Positions 26,235 through 33,778 of a stretch of 37,168 nucleotides of DNA are shown here, in pieces (positions within the stretch are counted from its first letter, which is position 1; each line of letters opens with the position of its first letter). The notes under the pieces are model-generated. The model did not search any database. It was not told where the DNA came from and saw only the letters and a list, made by a program, of their open reading frames with translations. A program made the position numbers and the translations under genes. The stretch comes from Anaerolineae bacterium (lineage in GTDB: Bacteria > Chloroflexota > Anaerolineae > Anaerolineales > UBA4823), in contig QEXX01000041.1 in the NCBI GenBank assembly GCA_003130835.1, forward strand, positions 1-37,168, written 5' to 3'.

Positions 26235-27785
26235 CTATCTTGCTACGGACTCCACATATTCCCCCAGAGCCTCAAGCGGCCGCGGCAAGGCTCCTTCGTA
26301 GCAGATGACTAGATGCTGGCGGGCACGCGTCATCGCCATGAAGAGCTGGCGCAGTGCATGGGATAAGCGCTCTTCGTTTTCAGCCGTCTCGAAGAGCAAA
26401 TGAACTTGACTGAGAAAAACCATTTCAAATTCCAAGCCTTTGGCACGCAACAGGGTTTGAGCGGTCACCCCAGTGCCACGCAGGGCTTTGTTGAGTCCAT
26501 CGATTTTGTTTTTGCGGGGATGGAGGACGGCGATCTGAGCTGGCTGAATCCCCTTTTGAATCCAGTATTGCGCTTGGCTGCGAAGAAACTCACATTCTTG
26601 TTCAAAATTTGCCTGCTGGACCAGAATTGGTTTTCGCCCATGGCGCATCGCTTGGGCATCTACCGCAGCAGGCAAAAATTCCTCTTGCTGTAATTGTTCC
26701 AAGAGAATGCGGTCATTTTCAATCAGCGCTTGGGCTGCCCGATAAATCTCATACGTATTGCGATACGGCAATTTGAGGTGGCGAGTTCGTCCAACGACCT
26801 CGATTCCTTTTTCCCGCCAACTGAAAAAACGAAAGATACTTTGCGAAGGGTCGTCGGCTAAAAACAACAACCCCTCTGCCTTGAGCGACGCCTTGACAAT
26901 TTTGATCCACTGAGGAGCAAAATCTTGGGCTTCGTCGATGAGGATGGCGTCAAACAAAACTGTCTCCAGCGTTCCGCTTTGCAGGGCTTGCCAGGTGCGG
27001 GTGGGAAATTCAATCCAATCGAATTCCTGGCTGTTGGTCGGCCTGCGGTCAAATTCTTCCATCAGTTGGTAAATCAACTGTTTATCAGCAGAACTTAAGC
27101 GATGTTGTCCTAAGCCCCGCCGCATGGTGTTCAGATAGTCTGTTTGGGTTTCAAACCCCATATCTTTGATCCACGCAATTTCGGTTTGAAGAAAGTTAAC
27201 CCCCAGTCGGCGGATGATCGGGTAACGGGTTTGTTGCCTCTTCAACCAATCTTGCAATAGGTTCTCTTTGAGGACAAATTTCCAACCGTTTCTTTCCCAT
27301 ATCGTCGCACAGAACGCATGCAAGGTATGCACCTTGATGCTTGACTTCCCCAACGTTTGTTGAAGCTGTTCGGATAGCAGACGATTATAGGTCAACACGA
27401 GGATATCCCATTCGGGGTACTGGGCAGCCAGATAGCGAGCGCGCTGGGTGAGCACAATTGTTTTGCCGCTTCCGGCGGCTCCCCGCACCAGTCTCACATG
27501 CAAGCTGTGCACTAAGCGTTGCGCTTCAGCCGGGAGGTCGTCCTTAACCGAACTCGCCTCGTCCAAGCCAATGGTCAATTGCTGAGCGGCAGGTTGTTCA
27601 ATTTTGGGCGTGGCTTCTATGGCGCGGGTTGGTTCGAGTACAATCCGCTCCTGGACTTCATCTAAGATAATGGGTGGGCGCTGTGGGTGTTCGAATTCAA
27701 CCAAAGGATTGATAATTTGGCGGATCGAACGCAGTTGCTCGCGATTCAAGGTTTGATTTGACCAACTTGGGCGGGTGGCGCTCAA
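26235..27785 (-). CDS. UvrD-like superfamily I helicase, C-terminal part of a split NERD-helicase gene
   Basis: The 516-residue frame carries the SF1 helicase motifs: Walker A GAAGSGKT (102-109), Walker B LIDEAQD (about 289), FLADDPSQSIFRF, KLPYRN, AKGLEFE and LFMAMTRARQ near the end. It should be an ATP-driven DNA translocase. The annotated TTG start is not a convincing initiation site. The frame stays open upstream to about 27850 and encodes EAQVLGRDDLQPKRVLNRL, which would directly continue the NERD protein upstream if one G were added to the run at 27839-27843. I therefore think this and the NERD frame are one gene, interrupted by an indel, a sequencing error or a -1 frameshift. All helicase motifs are intact. 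Confidence 0.82.
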   Translation of the reverse strand: MSATRPSWSNQTLNREQLRSIRQIINPLVEFEHPQRPPIILDEVQERIVLEPTRAIEATPKIEQPAAQQLTIGLDEASSVKDDLPAEAQRLVHSLHVRLVRGAAGSGKTIVLTQRARYLAAQYPEWDILVLTYNRLLSEQLQQTLGKSSIKVHTLHAFCATIWERNGWKFVLKENLLQDWLKRQQTRYPIIRRLGVNFLQTEIAWIKDMGFETQTDYLNTMRRGLGQHRLSSADKQLIYQLMEEFDRRPTNSQEFDWIEFPTRTWQALQSGTLETVLFDAILIDEAQDFAPQWIKIVKASLKAEGLLFLADDPSQSIFRFFSWREKGIEVVGRTRHLKLPYRNTYEIYRAAQALIENDRILLEQLQQEEFLPAAVDAQAMRHGRKPILVQQANFEQECEFLRSQAQYWIQKGIQPAQIAVLHPRKNKIDGLNKALRGTGVTAQTLLRAKGLEFEMVFLSQVHLLFETAENEERLSHALRQLFMAMTRARQHLVICYEGALPRPLEALGEYVESVAR

Positions 27786-27823
27786 GCGATTGAGAACCCG
27801 TTTGGGCTGAAGGTCATCCCTGC

Positions 27824-28258
27824 CTAAAACCTGCGCTTCCCCCAGGCAATGCGCAGATTGGCTATCATGGTCGCTGGTAGGTTAGGCAAGACAACCGCAT
27901 AACCCCAATCCACCTTTTGACCTGTCGCCTTGAGCAAATTTTCCAGCTCCAATGCCATCTCTCGCGCTGTCATGACTGGGTTCTTCTCTTGGCGTGTCTC
28001 ACCGGTGCGGGTGATCACCTGCGCCTGATAGCGATCCGCTCTGCGTAAATTAACCCAATCTTTGACTTCCAGGACGATGACCCCATAGTTCGTCAGGACG
28101 ATAAAGTCGGGAAATCGTTGAATGCGGTGTTTGGATGGCAGCGGACACTCAACATAGACGGAGAATTCCTTCGGCAGGTTGTCTCGCAGATGTTTCAACA
28201 CCAGTTTCTCGCCTTCCGTCGCAGTTTGACGAAGTTCCCCAAAAACTTGAGCTGGCAT
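27824..28258 (-). CDS. NERD-domain (nuclease-related) protein, N-terminal part of a split NERD-helicase gene
   Basis: This 144-residue frame is a nuclease-related (NERD) domain with GE near residue 16, PDFIVL (D51) and LEVKDW (E64, K66), forming a PD-(D/E)xK-like site. It is then YAVVLPNLPATMIANLRIAWG followed by an unlike tail and a stop. NERD domains fused to UvrD-like helicases are common and thought to process DNA or RNA. The ATG at 28258 has AGGAGG five bases upstream and overlaps the acyl-CoA dehydrogenase stop as TGATG, so the start is well decided. The GTG at 28291 lacks support. The early stop comes right after the G-run at 27839-27843, where a change to the -1 frame leads into the helicase. 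Confidence 0.8.
   Translation of the reverse strand: MPAQVFGELRQTATEGEKLVLKHLRDNLPKEFSVYVECPLPSKHRIQRFPDFIVLTNYGVIVLEVKDWVNLRRADRYQAQVITRTGETRQEKNPVMTAREMALELENLLKATGQKVDWGYAVVLPNLPATMIANLRIAWGKRRF
27839..27843 (-). other. Frame-break site: run of five G between NERD and helicase frames
   Basis: On the minus strand TGG-GGG-AAG leads to a stop 12 bases on. Re-reading the last G (or adding one) gives TGG-GGG-GAA-GCG-CAG and joins both parts as AWGEAQVLGRDDL. Homopolymers are common sites of sequencing error and of slippage. Confidence 0.75.
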
Positions 28259-29724
28259 CAAGCCTCCTTGATAACAGGATGTCGCTGGCACAGGCTTTCG
28301 GCAGTGAAGCGAGCTAAGCGATGGAACACGGCTTCACTTTGGGCTTCTTTCTCATCCTGCGGCAAACCCAGCCATTGTTCTACTTGAGCAACCATCTCCT
28401 CGTAAGCCTGAGGTTCAGCAAAAGGAGCAAGGTAGTCAAACAGGAGTTGATGGGCGCGTTTGCGCTCCATCGCTTCCAATCCGTCAAGAATCTGGCGATG
28501 AGGAGTGCCTTCCCAAATTGGCAAAATCATGGCTTCGCGCAACCACCGCTCAACGCCATATTCGGCGAGGATGCCCATGCCTCCATGCACTTCCATTGCC
28601 CACTTAGCGCTCTGTACTGCCAACTCGGCGGTTAAGTATTTTGCTAGGTGGGCGACAATGCGAAAGAGATGATAGCGGGAGGCATAGGGAGGTTTTTCGC
28701 GCCAGACCTCCTCAAGCAAACGAACAGCTTCCCAAGCCAGGCAAAACGCTTGTCGGTGTAATTGGATCCACTCCATAAACTGTTTGCGTAAGAGCGGATG
28801 CTCCCCAATCGGTTTACCGAAAGCAATGCGTCTTGAGGCAAATGACGCTGCACTGGTTAGGGCGCGTTGCATCAGAGCCACGCTGCCAATGCTGTTGGCA
28901 ACCCTAGAGAGATTGAGCGTTTCGAGAATCAAGTAGATGCCTTGTTCGGCTTCACCCAGCAGGTAAGCTTGGCTATCTTGCAGTTCAACCTCGCCGGTCG
29001 GAACACTGCGGGTGCCGATTTTATCCTTCAAACGGCGGATTTTATAGTTCAAACTGCCATCGTCACGATAACGCGGCAGAAGGAACAGGGAAAGCCCTCG
29101 AACGGACTGGGGAGCATCGCTGCGGCGAGCGGCCACAACCGCCAATTCTGCGCCGGCATTGCTGGCGAAATATTTCTCGCCGTTCAGTCGCCAGCCAGTC
29201 GCGCTCTGCTGTGCAATCGTATGGACGTAACTGCCCAAATCGGATCCCCCGCCCGCTTCGGTCATCCAAGTTGCCCCCTGCCAAACCGAGTCGTCCTTGC
29301 GCAGAAGCGGCGGTAAAAACTGTTCTTTTACCTGTGGAGCGCCATATTTTTCTAGGGGTACAGCGGTGGACAGCGAGACTGTATAAGGGCAATACAGCCC
29401 GGCATCAAAGAATGCGGTCACATATCCTAATAAGTAACAATCGGACAAGCGGCCACCTTCAAAAGCTCGCCAAACCAACCCGGCTTTATACCCCTGACGC
29501 AAAGCACGCCAATAAGCTGCCGGATAGAGTATCTCATCCACGCGATTGCCTAACATATCAAACATGCGCACCCACGGCGTGCCAGCCCGATCAATTTGAT
29601 TGGAAATCTCCATCCCTTCTTCAACCCACCAATCTTCATACGCTTTCAAAACTGCCGCAAGGGGTATCTCTCCCAAAAGCTGTTGTAGAAAGGCTGTTGG
29701 GGACTTCAAAACGTCAACATCCAT
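28258..29724 (-). CDS. Acyl-CoA dehydrogenase family protein, AidB/ACAD11-like
   Basis: This 488-residue flavoprotein has the ACAD pattern: TEAGGGSDLG (155-164) at the substrate/flavin site, NGEKYFAS, SRRIAFGKPIGEHPLLRKQF, and EVHGGMGILAEYGVERWLREAMILPIWEGT. The Glu in WEGT sits where the catalytic base of many ACADs lies. The long N-terminal part and HGGMG.....GVERWLREA block recall AidB, which binds DNA and is linked to alkylation defence in E. coli. The assignment to AidB rather than an ordinary fatty-acid dehydrogenase is inference. GGGAG lies seven bases before the ATG. Its stop shares a base with the NERD gene start, so it is coupled to the nuclease-helicase, which strengthens a DNA-related role a little. 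Confidence 0.85.
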   Translation of the reverse strand: MDVDVLKSPTAFLQQLLGEIPLAAVLKAYEDWWVEEGMEISNQIDRAGTPWVRMFDMLGNRVDEILYPAAYWRALRQGYKAGLVWRAFEGGRLSDCYLLGYVTAFFDAGLYCPYTVSLSTAVPLEKYGAPQVKEQFLPPLLRKDDSVWQGATWMTEAGGGSDLGSYVHTIAQQSATGWRLNGEKYFASNAGAELAVVAARRSDAPQSVRGLSLFLLPRYRDDGSLNYKIRRLKDKIGTRSVPTGEVELQDSQAYLLGEAEQGIYLILETLNLSRVANSIGSVALMQRALTSAASFASRRIAFGKPIGEHPLLRKQFMEWIQLHRQAFCLAWEAVRLLEEVWREKPPYASRYHLFRIVAHLAKYLTAELAVQSAKWAMEVHGGMGILAEYGVERWLREAMILPIWEGTPHRQILDGLEAMERKRAHQLLFDYLAPFAEPQAYEEMVAQVEQWLGLPQDEKEAQSEAVFHRLARFTAESLCQRHPVIKEA

Positions 29725-29819
29725 TTTTCACTCCCTTTTTTATTGCGATCACCATCAGCTCAAGTTTTTCTGTGCAGAGCGCCCTTTGCCGGGTTAGCAT
29801 CCCTTTTGCCTTGCCCAAT

Positions 29820-30017
29820 CTACGCCTGTGCATCCCTTTGGTTTGCAAAGGCGGATGCCCTTTTAGGCTCCAGGATGATACACAGGGGGATTCTCATGAG
29901 CATAAGCACCAAAGAGATCAGTTTTCCGGGTGGGTTCTGGCGAATCAGTGCCTCGAATGCCTTCGACAAGGGCACAAAAAGGGCAAGCAAACCAAGCCGG
30001 ATAGGATCCGATGTCAT
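29820..30017 (-). CDS. Possible small membrane protein, 65 residues
   Basis: The frame encodes a hydrophobic peptide with segments LRLGLLALFV-like (RLGLLALFVPLSKAFEALI) and KLISLVLMLMRIPLCIIL, then a short charged tail. A TATAAT box lies about 40 bases upstream (30060-30055) and a weak AAGG nine bases before the ATG. It would be the first gene of the acyl-CoA dehydrogenase transcript. I do not recognise it. Small size and weak ribosome-binding site keep the call tentative; it may only be an untranslated leader. Confidence 0.38.
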   Translation of the reverse strand: MTSDPIRLGLLALFVPLSKAFEALIRQNPPGKLISLVLMLMRIPLCIILEPKRASAFANQRDAQA

Positions 30018-30054
30018 TTGAGTTAACCTTGATCTGACTCAGCCCTCTGCTTAA

Positions 30055-30060
30055 ATTATA
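30055..30060 (-). promoter_or_regulatory. -10 box of the acyl-CoA dehydrogenase/NERD-helicase operon
   Basis: A perfect minus-strand TATAAT with no convincing -35. The leader to the dehydrogenase would be about 320 bases, or about 30 to the small frame at 30017. Confidence 0.4.
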
Positions 30061-30094
30061 GCCGCTCTATCCAAAAGAAATCGATCCGCACACG

Positions 30095-30128
30095 TCGCAG
30101 ATTTCTGCGATTGATCTTCAAAGATCAA
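30095..30128. promoter_or_regulatory. Two abutting perfect palindromes
   Basis: TCGCAG-ATTT-CTGCGA (30095-30110) is followed without gap by TTGATCTT-CA-AAGATCAA (30111-30128). They lie between the divergent promoters at 30060 and 30224. They look like adjacent operator sites or hairpins; no T-run follows. Confidence 0.45.
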
Positions 30129-30223
30129 CCTCATCTGTGAGTTCAACGGGCTTTCGTGGCACGGTAGGAAGTAAAGGATGCGCTGTTTGATTTTTTGCCC
30201 TAGCGCGGCTGTTGAAATACACT

Positions 30224-30260
30224 TTGACAAAACCTGTTTCAAATGTTAAAATAGAAACAG
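30224..30260 (+). promoter_or_regulatory. Promoter of the RNase J leader with a flanking inverted repeat
   Basis: TTGACA (30224-30229), 17-base spacer, TAAAAT (30247-30252). CTGTTTC (30234-30240) and GAAACAG (30254-30260) form a 7-bp inverted repeat centred on the -10 box, a typical repressor-site position. Confidence 0.7.
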
Positions 30261-30366
30261 CTCTTAAGATTGGCAAAAGATACGGATGAAGGATATTGTT
30301 GGAGATTTAGAAGGAAAACGTATTTGAACTTTTTGGAACTTCTTCTGATCCATTTTTGACTTTTAC

Positions 30367-30407
30367 CAACAGCCCGGTCGGTAATTTGCCTTTCGGGCTG
30401 TTGTTTT
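30367..30407 (+). terminator. Intrinsic terminator inside the RNase J leader (attenuator or small-RNA end)
   Basis: A 10-bp stem (CAACAGCCCG pairs with CGGGCTGTTG) with a 17-base loop, followed by TTTTG. It lies between the promoter at 30224-30252 and the RNase J start codon, so it can end a transcript of about 145 bases unless antiterminated. A 13-codon frame starting MKDIVGDLEG (30286-30327) lies in that transcript but has no good ribosome-binding site. Confidence 0.65.
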
Positions 30408-30446
30408 GAATTTAAGCAACACTTTTGGAATAGGAATGCAAATCGT

Positions 30447-32090
30447 ATGAAGGATAAAATCTTGCGCATCGTCCCCCTCGGAGGGTTGGGGGAAGTAGGC
30501 AAAAACATGATGGTCTATGAGTATGCCGACCAAATCTTGGTGGTCGATGCCGGCTTAATGTTCCCCGAAAACGACATGTTGGGGATTGATTACATTATCC
30601 CCGATTTTCAATATCTCATCGAAAATCGTCACAGAGTGGTCGGGGTTGTATTTACGCATGGTCACGAAGATCACACCGGCGCGGCGCGCCATCTGTTGGA
30701 ACAGGTGCAAGCCCCAGTTTATGCCACAGCGCTCACCCTTGGCTTATTGGAAGCCAAACTGGCTCGCAACGGCTTATTGAATAAGCTTATGTTTCACACG
30801 GTGCGCGCGGGCGAGCGCCTACGCATTGGGATTTTTGACGTGGAATTCTTTCATGTGTGTCACTCCATCCCCGATGGAGTTGGGCTTGGCATCCGCACGC
30901 CGGTCGGCTTGGTGGTGCACAGTGGCGACTATAAATTTGACCATACCCCTGTGGATAATTGGCCGACCGATTTTGCCAAACTGGCGGAGTATTCTCAACA
31001 AGGAGTGCTAGCCCTGCTAGCCGATTCGACCAATGCAACTCGTCCCGGTTGGACGCCCTCAGAACGGGTGATCGATGCCGCTTTCGATAGTGTCTTTCGC
31101 CAAGCGCCGGGGCGGATTATCGTGGCAAGTTTTGCCTCGCTGATCTCGCGGATGCAACAGGTGGCAAATGCTGCCATGCGCTACGGACGCAAGATGGCTT
31201 TTGTCGGCGCCAGCATGGTGGAAAACGCACGCATCGCCCTCAAATTAGGTTACTTAGACATCCCCGATGAGGTCATTGTCACCCTCGAGCAAGCCCTGCA
31301 CATGAACCCTAACGAGGTGGTCTTAATGTCCACCGGCACGCAAGGGGAGCCTAGTTCCATTTTGGGGAGATTATCCACCGGCACCAATCGTCAATTCGAT
31401 CTTTTGCCAGGCGATACGGTCATTCTTTCTTCGCACCCCATTCCCGGTAATGAAGAAAGCGTTTACCGTACCATCAACCGCCTCTTTCGACGCGGTGCGA
31501 ATGTAATCTACGAGGATATTGCACCGGTGCATGTCTCTGGGCATGCCAGCGCCGAAGAGATCAAACTGATGCTCAATCTGGTGCGCCCGAAGTTCCTCAT
31601 CCCCATCCACGGCGAACTGCGTCACCTGCACCAACATGCCCGCCTCGCCCAAGAAGTGGGCATTCCAGCCGAGCGCATTGCCATTGTAGAAAATGGAATG
31701 GTGATCGAACTGAGCGAAGACGACCTGCGCATCGGTGAGCGCCTGCCGGGTGGATATGTCTTTGTCGATGGCGCCTCGGTGGGGGATGTCAGCCCAAGCT
31801 TGGTGCGTGAGCGCGAAATCCTGGCTCGTGACGGCTTTGTGCTGGTCAATCTCGTGCTAGACCGCCGCACCTGTCGTTTACTAGATGAACCGGAAGTAAT
31901 CACGCGGGGCTTTGTCTCGGCTGAGGAACTCGAAGACTTGGTGGCAGAAACACGCCAAATCGTGCGCAAAACGGTGGATTGCACCAGTAACGGCCGCTTG
32001 CAGAACGACCTCGAGCAGACTTTAAAGTCGTTTCTCTACAATAAGACCAAGCGCCGCCCGATGGTCTTTGTAACGATCAGTAACGCCTGA
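30447..32090 (+). CDS. rnj: Ribonuclease J
   Basis: This 547-residue metallo-beta-lactamase/beta-CASP ribonuclease should act as a 5'-3' exo- and endonuclease in mRNA decay and rRNA maturation. Motifs: N-terminal VPLGGLGEVGKNMMVYEY, the metal site THGHEDHTGA (H71, H73, D75, H76), the beta-CASP segment with GASMVENARIALKLGYLDIP, STGTQGEPSSILGRLS, and HVSGHAS. The C-terminal domain is complete. An AGGAA sits about ten bases before the ATG at 30447. It is transcribed alone from a promoter 195 bases upstream, through a leader with a terminator-like hairpin, so attenuation is possible. RNase J replaces RNase E in many Gram-positive-like lineages. Confidence 0.95.
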   Translation: MKDKILRIVPLGGLGEVGKNMMVYEYADQILVVDAGLMFPENDMLGIDYIIPDFQYLIENRHRVVGVVFTHGHEDHTGAARHLLEQVQAPVYATALTLGLLEAKLARNGLLNKLMFHTVRAGERLRIGIFDVEFFHVCHSIPDGVGLGIRTPVGLVVHSGDYKFDHTPVDNWPTDFAKLAEYSQQGVLALLADSTNATRPGWTPSERVIDAAFDSVFRQAPGRIIVASFASLISRMQQVANAAMRYGRKMAFVGASMVENARIALKLGYLDIPDEVIVTLEQALHMNPNEVVLMSTGTQGEPSSILGRLSTGTNRQFDLLPGDTVILSSHPIPGNEESVYRTINRLFRRGANVIYEDIAPVHVSGHASAEEIKLMLNLVRPKFLIPIHGELRHLHQHARLAQEVGIPAERIAIVENGMVIELSEDDLRIGERLPGGYVFVDGASVGDVSPSLVREREILARDGFVLVNLVLDRRTCRLLDEPEVITRGFVSAEELEDLVAETRQIVRKTVDCTSNGRLQNDLEQTLKSFLYNKTKRRPMVFVTISNA

Positions 32091-32095
32091 GCACT

Positions 32096-32773
32096 TCAAT
32101 CCCACTCCCAACGCTCGTCTTTCCAGCCGGCTTCGCCGCGCAGAGGCACAAAGGCGACCGGCACAAACTCTTCCTGCTCATACTGGGCGCCGTGACGCGT
32201 CCAGCGTTCCAGCATTTGTCCCCATTGTCCCCCGACCGGAATCACCAACCGCCCGCCTTCGTCTAATTGCTCCAAGAGGGCCGGCGGTGCCTTGGGCGCG
32301 GCGGCGGTGACGATGATGGCTTGATAGGGAGCAAATTCGGGTAAACCCAGCGAACCATCTCCAACGTGAACGCGGATATTCTGATAGCCCAGCTCCTGCA
32401 AAATCAGCTTGGCGCGTTCGGCAAGCTCGGCATGACGTTCGATGGTGTGCACCTCACGCGCCAGCTCGGCGAGGATGGCAGCCTGATAGCCTGAACCGGT
32501 GCCCACCTCTAACACGGTTTCATTGCCCTGCAAGAGCAACAGTTGGGTCATCAACGCCACAATATAGGGTTGAGAGATGGTTTGTCCGGCGCCAATTGGC
32601 AGTGGCCCATCAACATAAGCCAGATGCCGATGTTCAGGAGGCACAAAGCGGTGGCGGGGCACTTTCAGCATGGCTTGCAACAGACGCGGTTCGCGAATCC
32701 CGCGTCGACGCAGTTGCTCCTCCACCATGCGCAGCCGTTCTCGCTCAAACGCGGCTTCTTCCTCCTGGTTCAT
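32096..32773 (-). CDS. pcm: Protein-L-isoaspartate O-methyltransferase
   Basis: This 225-residue SAM-dependent enzyme methylates isoaspartyl residues to start repair of aged proteins. PCMT motifs are clear: MVEEQLRRRGI, VPRHRFVP, the substrate motif GAGQTISQP (61-69) and the SAM motif LEVGTGSGYQ (88-97). The ATG at 32773 overlaps the LLM-oxidoreductase stop as ATGA and has GGAGGAG upstream in that gene; longer starts have no support. Last gene of the coupled four-gene operon, convergent with rnj at a gap of five bases. Protein-repair enzymes are often prized by heat-loving cells, but the family is widespread. Confidence 0.92.
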   Translation of the reverse strand: MNQEEEAAFERERLRMVEEQLRRRGIREPRLLQAMLKVPRHRFVPPEHRHLAYVDGPLPIGAGQTISQPYIVALMTQLLLLQGNETVLEVGTGSGYQAAILAELAREVHTIERHAELAERAKLILQELGYQNIRVHVGDGSLGLPEFAPYQAIIVTAAAPKAPPALLEQLDEGGRLVIPVGGQWGQMLERWTRHGAQYEQEEFVPVAFVPLRGEAGWKDERWEWD

Positions 32774-33774
32774 GCAGCGTGCATCTCCTCCACCAGATTG
32801 CGCCAAAAGGCATCCCGCATTGCGGGCACAAAGGGAAGATACAATGCCAAACGCTGGGCAAGGTTTGCATAGCGTTGGCGCAGTTTTTCCGCCAAGTGCT
32901 TTTCATCGGCAATGACCGCAAAAGTTTCCAACATGGTCTCGTCAATCAAAGCCGGCAGGTCTCCCCAACGGGCGCGGCTAGCTAGCAAGGAGAGTTTTTC
33001 CCCCACCTCTCCCCAGCCATGGTGCTCTAGCACACGCCGATAGGACGGCGTGGAGGCGTAGAAAGCTATTTGGGAGCGGATAAACTCGACTTCATCATCG
33101 TTGGTAGCAGCGAAGACGGTCACACAAAGGTGCACCTCCTGCGGCGAGCGTTGGCTTTTTTGTGCGCCGCGCTGAATGGCTGGCACAAGCACTTCTGCCA
33201 GATACTCTGCGGAATGGAAGGGATGCGCTAAAAAGCCGTCTGCTTCTTCGCCGGCCAGTTGCGCCAATCCGGGATTGACGCCGGCAATCAAGATCGGGAT
33301 GCGCGGATGCGCAATTGGGCCCGGGTTGAACAAAGGTGACATGAGACTCAAGCGATAGTATTCGCCACGTACATTCAGCGGCCTGCCGTTTTGCCAGCAA
33401 TCCCACAGAGCCCGCAGGGCTTGGATTTGTTCGCGCAGTTTGCCGACTACCGACTCGGGCCAAGGCATGCCAAAACGCCGCTCGATGTGCGCTTTCACTT
33501 GTGTGCCTAAGCCCAAGAGGAAACGTCCCCGCGAATACTGCGCCAAATCCCAAGCTGTATAAGCGAGGGTGGTCGGGCTGCGCGCAAATGATACGGCAAT
33601 AGCGGTGCCGAAGTGCAGCCGTTGGGTGTGTTCGGCGATCAAAACGCCGGGTAAAAAGGGATCATGGCTGGTTTCCGGGCACCACAAGGCATCAAAACCG
33701 ATTTGCTCGGCAGCTCGGGCAATGTCGGCGACCGCAGAAAGACTAGATGGGGAAAGGGTTGCATCAAAATACAT
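32770..33774 (-). CDS. LLM-class (F420-type) flavin-dependent oxidoreductase
   Basis: This 334-residue TIM-barrel protein belongs to the luciferase-like monooxygenase superfamily, close to the group of probable F420-dependent oxidoreductases (TIGR03617-like). Support: AARAAEQIGFDALWCPETSHDPF near the N-terminus, GTAIAVSFARSPTTLA, YSRGRFLLGLGTQ and PRIPILIAGVNPGLAQLAGEEADGF. It should reduce or oxidise a small molecule using F420 or FMN; the substrate is unknown. The ATG is four bases after the M42 stop. It overlaps pcm. In this family the cofactor cannot be told from sequence alone, though a missing FMN site would favour F420. Confidence 0.82.
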   Translation of the reverse strand: MYFDATLSPSSLSAVADIARAAEQIGFDALWCPETSHDPFLPGVLIAEHTQRLHFGTAIAVSFARSPTTLAYTAWDLAQYSRGRFLLGLGTQVKAHIERRFGMPWPESVVGKLREQIQALRALWDCWQNGRPLNVRGEYYRLSLMSPLFNPGPIAHPRIPILIAGVNPGLAQLAGEEADGFLAHPFHSAEYLAEVLVPAIQRGAQKSQRSPQEVHLCVTVFAATNDDEVEFIRSQIAFYASTPSYRRVLEHHGWGEVGEKLSLLASRARWGDLPALIDETMLETFAVIADEKHLAEKLRQRYANLAQRLALYLPFVPAMRDAFWRNLVEEMHAA

Positions 33775-33778
33775 TCTG

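Larger units (their letters stand above)
29725..30446. other. Intergenic region between the acyl-CoA dehydrogenase and RNase J genes
   Basis: No large gene. It holds a possible small membrane-protein frame (29820-30017), a minus-strand -10 box (30055-30060), two abutting palindromes (30095-30128), the RNase J promoter and an RNA leader with a terminator-like hairpin (30367-30407). Confidence 0.7.

Noticed and set aside
29211-30026. 271-codon plus-strand frame across the dehydrogenase gene end and intergenic region
   Set aside because: It is a shadow of the well-supported minus-strand gene and has no protein-like pattern or start signal.
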